Translations under genes and position numbers: made by a program | From: Halorussus vallis | GTDB lineage: Archaea; Halobacteriota; Halobacteria; Halobacteriales; Haladaptataceae | NCBI RefSeq assembly: GCF_024138165.1 | Contig: NZ_CP100000.1 | Location: 3,782,001-3,846,000, forward strand | Length of the DNA stretch: 64,000 bases | Reading direction: 5' to 3' | In this document: piece after piece, positions 59,031-64,000 of the stretch | Layout: each line of letters opens with the position of its first letter | How positions within the stretch are numbered: the stretch's first letter is position 1 | The notes under the pieces: generated by a model | Told to the model about the DNA's origin: nothing | Database searches by the model: none | Seen by the model: the letters and a program-made list of their open reading frames with translations, nothing else

Positions 59031-60524
59031 ATGGCGTTCCAACTACCAAACTGGATGGCGCTCGCGCCGACGCTCGCGCTCGGGCTGACGGCGCTGGTGC
59101 TGTTGCTCGTCGATAGTATCGACCCCGACACGACCGACCGCGGCCTGCTGGCCGCCATCGCGACCGTCGGGTCGCTGGCGTCGGCCGGCTTCGCGGCGTG
59201 GTACCTGCTCGCGGGTACCGGCGACCAGCCCTTCACGCTCTACAGCGAGGCGCTGGTCGTCGACACGATGGCGCTGTTCTTCGCCTTCGTGTTCGCCAGC
59301 GTCACCGCGATGGTGACCGTCGCGAGCTACGACTACCTGCGCGACCACGCCTACCAGGCGGAGTACTACGCGCTGGTCACGCTGGCGGCGACCGGCATGA
59401 CGCTCATGGCCGCGGCCAACAGTCTCGCCGTGGTGTTCGTCAGCCTCGAACTCGCCAGCCTCCCCTCCTACGCGCTCGTCGCGATTCTGAAGAAGAACCG
59501 CGGCAGCGTCGAGGCGGGGCTGAAGTACTTCCTCATCGGCGCGCTGTCGGCGTCGGTGTTCGCCTACGGTATCAGCCTGATCTACGGCGTCAGCGGCTCG
59601 CTGGTACTGCCCGAAGTGGCGAGTTCGGTCGCCCAGACCGAACTGACCGGCGTACTGGGCATCGGCGTGATGATGGTGCTCGGCGGCTTCGCGTTCAAGA
59701 CCGCCTCGGTGCCGTTCCACTTCTGGGCGCCGGAGGCCTACGAGGGCGCGCCCGCGCCCATCTCGGCGTTCCTCTCGTCGGCCTCGAAGGCCGCCGGGTT
59801 CGCCGCGGCCTTCCGCGTGATGACGGTGGCCTTCCCGGTCGCCGCCGTCGCCGAGGGCGCGGCCGCGAGCGTCGACTGGGTGCTGGCGGTCCAGATTCTG
59901 GCCGTCGTCACGATGACGCTCGGCAACTTCGCGGCCGCCACCCAGGACACGGTCAAGCGGATGCTCGCGTACTCGTCGGTCGGCCACGCCGGCTACGCCC
60001 TCATCGGGCTGGCGGCGCTGACCGGCAACAACGACACGTTCGTCCTGGCGGGTAGTATGGCCCACCTGCTGGTCTACGGGTTCATGAACACGGGCGCGTT
60101 CCTGTTCATCGCCCTCACCGAGCACTGGTCCATCGGCCGCCGGTTCGAGGACTTCAACGGTCTGGCCTCGCAGGCACCGTTCGCGTGTGCGGCGATGACC
60201 GTGTTCCTGTTCAGTCTGGCGGGCGTCCCCGTCGGCGGAGGAGCGCTCTCGAAGTGGTTCCTCTTCGCCGGGGCCGTCGGCGCCGGCTTCTGGTGGCTCG
60301 CCGCCGTGGGCGTCATCAACAGCGCGCTGTCGCTGTACTACTACTCGCGGGTCGTCAAGGCGATGTGGATCGAGGAGGCGTCGGGCGAGTTCGCCATCGA
60401 GTCCCGCCCCGCCGGCCTCTACGCCGCGCTCGTCACCGCCGCCGTCGTGACCGTGCTCCTCCTGCCGGGCTTCGGCCCGGTCTGGGAGTTCGCCACGGAG
60501 GCCGCGGCGGCGCTGGTGGCGTAG
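59031..60524 (+). CDS. nuoN: NADH-quinone oxidoreductase-like subunit N (antiporter-like)
   Basis: 497 aa. Features: VVFVSLELASLPSYALVAIL with the membrane Glu, SVEAGLKYFLIGALSASVFA, FKTASVPFHFWAPEAYEGAP and ATQDTVKRMLAYSSVGHAGY. It starts directly after the nuoM stop. It is the last gene of the complex I operon, with no nuoE, F or G before or after it in this window. Confidence 0.95.
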   Translation: MAFQLPNWMALAPTLALGLTALVLLLVDSIDPDTTDRGLLAAIATVGSLASAGFAAWYLLAGTGDQPFTLYSEALVVDTMALFFAFVFASVTAMVTVASYDYLRDHAYQAEYYALVTLAATGMTLMAAANSLAVVFVSLELASLPSYALVAILKKNRGSVEAGLKYFLIGALSASVFAYGISLIYGVSGSLVLPEVASSVAQTELTGVLGIGVMMVLGGFAFKTASVPFHFWAPEAYEGAPAPISAFLSSASKAAGFAAAFRVMTVAFPVAAVAEGAAASVDWVLAVQILAVVTMTLGNFAAATQDTVKRMLAYSSVGHAGYALIGLAALTGNNDTFVLAGSMAHLLVYGFMNTGAFLFIALTEHWSIGRRFEDFNGLASQAPFACAAMTVFLFSLAGVPVGGGALSKWFLFAGAVGAGFWWLAAVGVINSALSLYYYSRVVKAMWIEEASGEFAIESRPAGLYAALVTAAVVTVLLLPGFGPVWEFATEAAAALVA

Positions 60525-60742
60525 ACTCCACGTAACGGCCTTCGAGTAACTTTCGCGGCTCGCGGATTTTTTGCAGTACAGTCGACCAACGCTGTTCGAC
60601 GAGTGACTTCGCCGAGCGTTCGCAACCGGAGTGAAGCGATGACGAGGACGTGCGACCGACCGGCGCTGACAGCCACGAACACGCTGTGCTCGACAACGGC
60701 GTTGCGCGCGCTGGCGGTGCGGTACTCAGTTGTGGAGTGCAA

Positions 60743-60812
60743 GTAGCGGTCGCTGTCGCAGTGGCGGTGCCGTTACGGTAGCGGTCGCTGTCGCGATGGA
60801 GGTCGCTGTCGC
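60743..60812. repeat. Three-copy GCGGTCGCTGTCGC repeat
   Basis: GTAGCGGTCGCTGTCGC occurs at 60743-60759 and 60778-60794, and a shorter copy GGTCGCTGTCGC at 60801-60812. The section is GC-rich and would read as alternating Val-Ala in one frame, but no gene surrounds it. Confidence 0.6.
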
Positions 60813-61037
60813 GGTGGCCGTAGAACGCGAGCGACGGCGCCGTTACATGCTGGTGTCGTCGCGGTGCGGTTTCCCCCAAACATCGCACTCGGCTAGCCCC
60901 GTCGATTTGAGGTGGTCACGCTGTAGATTTTCGTCCACCACATCGGATTCAGGAGCAACGTTATCACTGGAAATTTTAAGCGCGAAGACGACGATATATC
61001 GCCGACGAACCGCCGATTTCCGGCCCTAGACGGTAGA

Positions 61038-61044
61038 CTTTAGG
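61038..61044 (+). promoter_or_regulatory. TATA-like element for the TrkA-N/DHH gene
   Basis: CTTTAGG is centred 30 bases before the ATG at 61071. Confidence 0.45.
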
Positions 61045-61070
61045 CCGAGCAAGCGAAAGCGCGGGTTAGG

Positions 61071-62555
61071 ATGGTTTCCCGGCTGGTGCTCGGGTGTGGA
61101 ACCGTCGGGCAGTCGTTAGTGGAGTCGATAGCCGACGCGCCCGGCGACCTACTCGTCGTCGCGAGCGGGGAGAACCGGGTCGAAGCGCTCCGGGACGAGA
61201 AGGTTTCTGCGACCCGCGGCGACCCCGCCGACCCCGACATCGCCGACCTCGGGACGGTCAACCCCAACGTAGTCATCGTCGCCGCCGACGACCCGGCCGT
61301 CAATCGCCGGGCCGCGGAACTGGCGGCGGACCGCTTCGCCGACGCCTATCTGTTCGCGTACCTCGGCGAGGAACCCAGCGACGAACAGCGCACGGCGATA
61401 ACCGCGCTCGCCGACCGCGTGGTCGACCCCCGGGCAGAACTCGCCGTGGCGATCGTCGCGGCCGCGACCGGCGAGTCGGCCGCCCGGACCGCGGGCCTGC
61501 GCCGGGCGCTCCGGGAGATTGAAGGGACGCTGGGCGTGTTCATGCACGACAACCCCGACCCCGACGCCATCGCCAGCGCGGTGGCGCTGTCGCGCGTCGC
61601 CGAGTCGGTCGGCGTCGACGCCGAGGCCTGCTACTTCGGCGCCATCTCCCACCAGGAGAACCGGGCGTTCGTCAACCTGCTCGACCTCGACCTCCGGAAC
61701 GTCGAGGACGACGTCGACCTCTCGGAGTTCGGCGCGGTCGCGCTGGTCGACCACTCCCGGCCGGGCGTCAACGACCAACTGCCGCCCGACACCGACGTCC
61801 ACGTGGTCATCGACCACCACCCGCCGAAGGAACCCGTGGAGGCCGAGTTCGTCGACCTGCGCAGCGACGTGGGCGCGACCTCGACGCTGTTGGCGGAACA
61901 CGTCCAGCGTCTCGACGTCGCCCTGACCGAGGACGTGGCGACCGCCCTGCTGTACGGTATCCGGGTCGACACCAAGGATTTCGCCCGGGAGGTTTCGACC
62001 GCCGACTTCGAGGCGGCCTCGTACCTGTTGCCCCACGCCGACATCGCCACCCTCGAACGGGTCGAGACGCCCTCCATCAGCGCCGACACGTTCGAGACGA
62101 TCGCCCGGGCGATTCGGAACCGCCGCCTCGACGGCACGATTCTGGCGACCTGCGTCGGGTCGCTGGCCGACCGCGATGCGCTGGCGCAGGCCGCAGACCG
62201 CCTGCTCAACATGGAGGGGGTCACCACCACGCTGGTCTACGGCTTCCGTAACGGCACGGTGTACGTCTCCGCGCGGGCGCGCGGGACCGACATCGACCTC
62301 GGCGAGACGCTCCGAGACGCCTTCGGCCAGATCGGAAGCGCCGGCGGGCACGCCGACATGGCGGGCGCCCAGATTCCGCTGGGACTCCTCGGCGAGGTCG
62401 AGGACGAACAGGAGGAGTCGCTGGCGTCGGTCATCAGCGAGGTCATCACCGAGCGCTTCTTCGAGACGGTCCGGTCGGTGCCCAACGACGAGAGCGAGTA
62501 CGCGGCCGGCGGGTCGGCCTTCGACGTGACGGTCGCGGGCGAACCCGAGGACTGA
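61071..62555 (+). CDS. TrkA-N (RCK)/DHH/DHHA1 phosphoesterase
   Basis: 494 aa in three parts. Residues 1-110 are a Rossmann/TrkA-N domain starting VSRLVLGCGTVGQSLVESIA. Residues 150-300 are a DHH phosphoesterase with FMHDNPDPDAIASAVAL, AVALVDHSRPGVND and VHVVIDHHPPKEP, the metal-binding Asp/His set. Residues 330-460 form DHHA1 with GSAGGHADMAGAQIPLGLL. The DHH/DHHA1 pair resembles NrnA/GdpP/Pde-type enzymes that hydrolyse nano-RNA or cyclic dinucleotides. The RCK part may sense a nucleotide or K+-related ligand. This fusion is common in haloarchaea, but its substrate is unproven. Confidence 0.88.
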   Translation: MVSRLVLGCGTVGQSLVESIADAPGDLLVVASGENRVEALRDEKVSATRGDPADPDIADLGTVNPNVVIVAADDPAVNRRAAELAADRFADAYLFAYLGEEPSDEQRTAITALADRVVDPRAELAVAIVAAATGESAARTAGLRRALREIEGTLGVFMHDNPDPDAIASAVALSRVAESVGVDAEACYFGAISHQENRAFVNLLDLDLRNVEDDVDLSEFGAVALVDHSRPGVNDQLPPDTDVHVVIDHHPPKEPVEAEFVDLRSDVGATSTLLAEHVQRLDVALTEDVATALLYGIRVDTKDFAREVSTADFEAASYLLPHADIATLERVETPSISADTFETIARAIRNRRLDGTILATCVGSLADRDALAQAADRLLNMEGVTTTLVYGFRNGTVYVSARARGTDIDLGETLRDAFGQIGSAGGHADMAGAQIPLGLLGEVEDEQEESLASVISEVITERFFETVRSVPNDESEYAAGGSAFDVTVAGEPED

Positions 62556-62628
62556 ACGGTTCATCCAGAACCGACCGACGGCGGCCGAACCGGTCGGACG
62601 TATACTCGCTTCGGCCGGCCCGAGCGGG

Positions 62629-62638
62629 AAACTTTTGG
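62629..62638 (+). promoter_or_regulatory. TATA-like element for the CBS/ParB-like gene
   Basis: AAACTTTTGG is centred about 29 bases before the ATG at 62662 and favours that start over the in-frame one at 62635. Confidence 0.45.
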
Positions 62639-62661
62639 CGCGGGGGCGCGTCGGTGGGTGC

Positions 62662-63477
62662 ATGGACGTGGCGGCAGTGCCCGACGGCGGCACCGCAGAC
62701 GGCAAACCGAAGGTCAAGGACTACATGACCCGCGAGGTGGCGACCGTCTCGCCGGACGACACCGTCGAGGAGGTCGCGCGCCGGATCGTCGAGAGCGACG
62801 GACACAACGGCTTTCCGGTCTGCGACGGCCGCCGGGTAGAGGGGTTCATCACCGCCAGGGATCTGCTTTTGGCCGGCGATCAGGAACCCATCTTCAAGGT
62901 GATGAGCCAGGACCTCATCGTCGCCCACCCCGAGATGGACGTCAACGACGCCGCCCGGGTCATCCTCCGGTCGGGCATCCAGAAACTCCCGGTCGTCGAC
63001 GACGCGGGCAACCTCGTCGGCATCATCTCGAACACCGACGTCATCCGCTCGCAGATAGAGCGCGCGACCCCCGAGAAGGTCGGCAAACTGATGCGGACCC
63101 TCGAATCCATCCACGACACCGAGGTGACTCAGACCCGCCGCGAGGTGGCGCTGGCCGAACTCACGCCGACCCAGGGGAAGGTGTACGCCGACGAACTGGA
63201 GGGCCGGACCTACGAACTCGAACGCGGCCTCGCCGAACCGCTGGTGGTCATCGACACCGCGGGCGACTTCCTGTTGGCCGACGGCCACCACCGGGCGATG
63301 GCGGGCGACCGGGTCGGCGTCGAGACGATGGACGCCTACGTCATCGTCGTCGACGAGGACGTGGAACTCGGCATGCAGAAGACCGCCGAGAAGGAGGGAC
63401 TGGAGACCATCGACGACATCAAGATCGTCGACTACGCCCGCCACCCGCTGGTCGAGACGACCAAGCGGTTGCAGTGA
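62662..63477 (+). CDS. CBS-pair protein with a C-terminal ParB-like domain
   Basis: 271 aa from the ATG at 62662. CBS motifs at about residues 18-70 (VKDYMTREVATVSPDDTVEE) and 78-130 (VMSQDLIVAHPEMDVNDAAR, then LPVVDDAGNLVGIISNTDVI). From about residue 160 a ParB/sulfiredoxin-like domain begins with LTPTQGKVYADELEGRTYEL and continues to FLLADGHHRAMAGDRVG, the DGHHR motif. CBS pairs usually bind adenine nucleotides; the ParB-like part could be a nuclease, CTPase-type or kinase-like module. No parA, centromere-like repeats or partition partner is adjacent, so chromosome partition is not implied. Confidence 0.85.
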   Translation: MDVAAVPDGGTADGKPKVKDYMTREVATVSPDDTVEEVARRIVESDGHNGFPVCDGRRVEGFITARDLLLAGDQEPIFKVMSQDLIVAHPEMDVNDAARVILRSGIQKLPVVDDAGNLVGIISNTDVIRSQIERATPEKVGKLMRTLESIHDTEVTQTRREVALAELTPTQGKVYADELEGRTYELERGLAEPLVVIDTAGDFLLADGHHRAMAGDRVGVETMDAYVIVVDEDVELGMQKTAEKEGLETIDDIKIVDYARHPLVETTKRLQ

Positions 63478-63660
63478 GCGCCGGGCGCTCGGGATTCTTC
63501 GACGGCGAGCACGTTCCAGTCACCGTCGAGCGTCAGCGTCAGCGCGTCGCCGTCGAGTTCGACGGCGACGCCCATTCGGAGCGGTTCCAGTAGTTCTCGC
63601 ACGAGACGGTCACTACGAGTAGATCGCCGACGCGATTCAGTCGGTCCCGTGATACGCGTT
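63478..63660 (-). other. Possible small frame, low support
   Basis: On the minus strand a frame reads [20 protein letters not shown], then [19 protein letters not shown], ending inside the CBS/ParB-like gene. Its third codon positions are GC-rich like real genes here, but no start with a promoter is evident and the end is antisense to a gene. It may be the leftover of a small beta-domain protein. Confidence 0.2.
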
Positions 63661-63700
63661 TCGTATCAGTCGGGTTATCGAAATCGCGTTCTGGAAAGGG

Positions 63701-63708
63701 TTAATAAT
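63701..63708 (+). promoter_or_regulatory. TATA element for the ABC ATPase at the window edge
   Basis: TTAATAAT is centred 26 bases before the GTG at 63730, predicting a leaderless transcript from that GTG. Confidence 0.6.
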
Positions 63709-63729
63709 CCGACGGGAGACGTGCGGAGT

Positions 63730-64000
63730 GTGAACGCCGAAACGACGCCGACGGGGTCGGAGTCGCCGACCGCCGAGACGGACGAAACCGGGACGGACCC
63801 CAGGTTCGAAGACGCCGCCCTCAGGGTTCGCGACCTCCGGAAGACATACGGGAGCGGAGACGACGCGGTGACCGCGGTGGACGGGATTTCGCTCGACGTC
63901 GAGCGCGGGTCGGTCGTCGGACTGCTCGGGCCGAACGGCGCGGGCAAGACCACGACCATCAAGTCGATGCTCGGCCTCGTCGTCCCGACCGAGGGGTCCG
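63730..64000 (+). CDS. ABC transporter ATPase, N-terminal part (3' truncated by window)
   Basis: 90 codons visible from the GTG at 63730. An acidic N-terminal extension of about 35 residues comes first ([20 protein letters not shown]), then [20 protein letters not shown] and Walker [21 protein letters not shown]. This layout is that of CcmA/NatA-type exporters (drug, sodium or ABC-2 type). The signature, Walker B and partner permease lie beyond the window. Confidence 0.85.
   Translation, partial: MNAETTPTGSESPTAETDETGTDPRFEDAALRVRDLRKTYGSGDDAVTAVDGISLDVERGSVVGLLGPNGAGKTTTIKSMLGLVVPTEGS

Larger units (their letters stand above)
60525..61070. other. 546-base non-coding stretch with short tandem repeats
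   Basis: No credible gene. TTTTTTGC near 60568 may end the complex I transcript. The middle part (60743-60812) holds three copies of a GGTCGCTGTCGC repeat. The last 40 bases before the DHH gene carry a CTTTAGG promoter element. AT-rich pieces (ACTGGAAATTTTAAGCGCG near 60970) could be a second promoter. Confidence 0.6.

Noticed and set aside
57243-59042. 599-codon minus-strand frame opposite nuoM
   Set aside because: Same reason: a charged shadow of an antiporter-type subunit.
1-64000. CRISPR array or rRNA genes
   Set aside because: No regularly spaced identical repeats with unique spacers and no rRNA-like conserved segments were seen.

Overview
This is chromosomal DNA of a haloarchaeon (class Halobacteria). 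It is GC-rich, its proteins are strongly acidic, exported proteins carry twin-arginine (Tat) signals with lipoboxes, and many starts have an archaeal TATA element about 26-31 bases upstream with no leader. It has an initiator tRNA-Met with A1:U72, a complex I operon without NuoE/F/G, and several haloarchaea-restricted families (HalOD1, DUF5793, DUF2298, Agl23-like). A Halorussus/Haladaptatus-like genus is plausible, but I cannot fix it from sequence alone.

Layout. (1) 1-10.4 kb: a minus-strand type IV pilus operon, with a 1379-aa PilB-like ATPase, a PilC-like membrane protein and five short overlapping pilin-like genes; a partial exported protein converges on it. (2) 10.6-17.2 kb: a complete oligopeptide/dipeptide ABC operon (binding lipoprotein, two permeases, two ATPases). 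(3) 17.4-26.8 kb: DJ-1/PfpI protein, initiator tRNA-Met, DUF2298 membrane protein, small zinc-ribbon and HalOD1 proteins, a propeller/membrane/P19-like operon, a YdjM-like membrane protein, an AT-richer patch with a rhomboid gene broken by TAG, tRNA-Gly(TCC) and a methyltransferase. (4) 26.8-30.7 kb: a second PilB/PilC pair with no pilin genes. (5) 30.9-34.2 kb: DUF5793, a tiny membrane protein, a DUF7504-like protein and GlmM. (6) 34.4-44.1 kb: nucleoside import and salvage, with two BMP-family binding proteins, a double ATPase, two permeases, cytidine deaminase, a DMT transporter and a uridine phosphorylase-like enzyme. (7) 44.4-49.8 kb: aminotransferase and ribH, an Agl23-like glycosyltransferase, purK-purE. 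(8) 50-60.5 kb: the 11-gene complex I operon nuoA-B-CD-H-I-J1-J2-K-L-M-N. (9) 61-64 kb: a TrkA-N/DHH protein, a CBS/ParB-like protein and the start of an ABC ATPase.

How they work together. The pilus ATPase and PilC would assemble the pilin-like subunits encoded directly downstream. The BMP transporter, deaminase and phosphorylase form an uptake-to-catabolism route for nucleosides. The Nuo operon encodes a membrane pump whose electron-input module is absent here. Convergent junctions hold perfect hairpins or U-tracts. The most unusual features are the three internal repeats and acidic insertions of the large PilB, the rhomboid gene interrupted only by TAG beside tRNA-Gly, a perfect 13-bp inverted repeat abutting the TATA element of the phosphorylase gene, and dispersed GAGCGAACGAAGTGAGCG-type palindromes.
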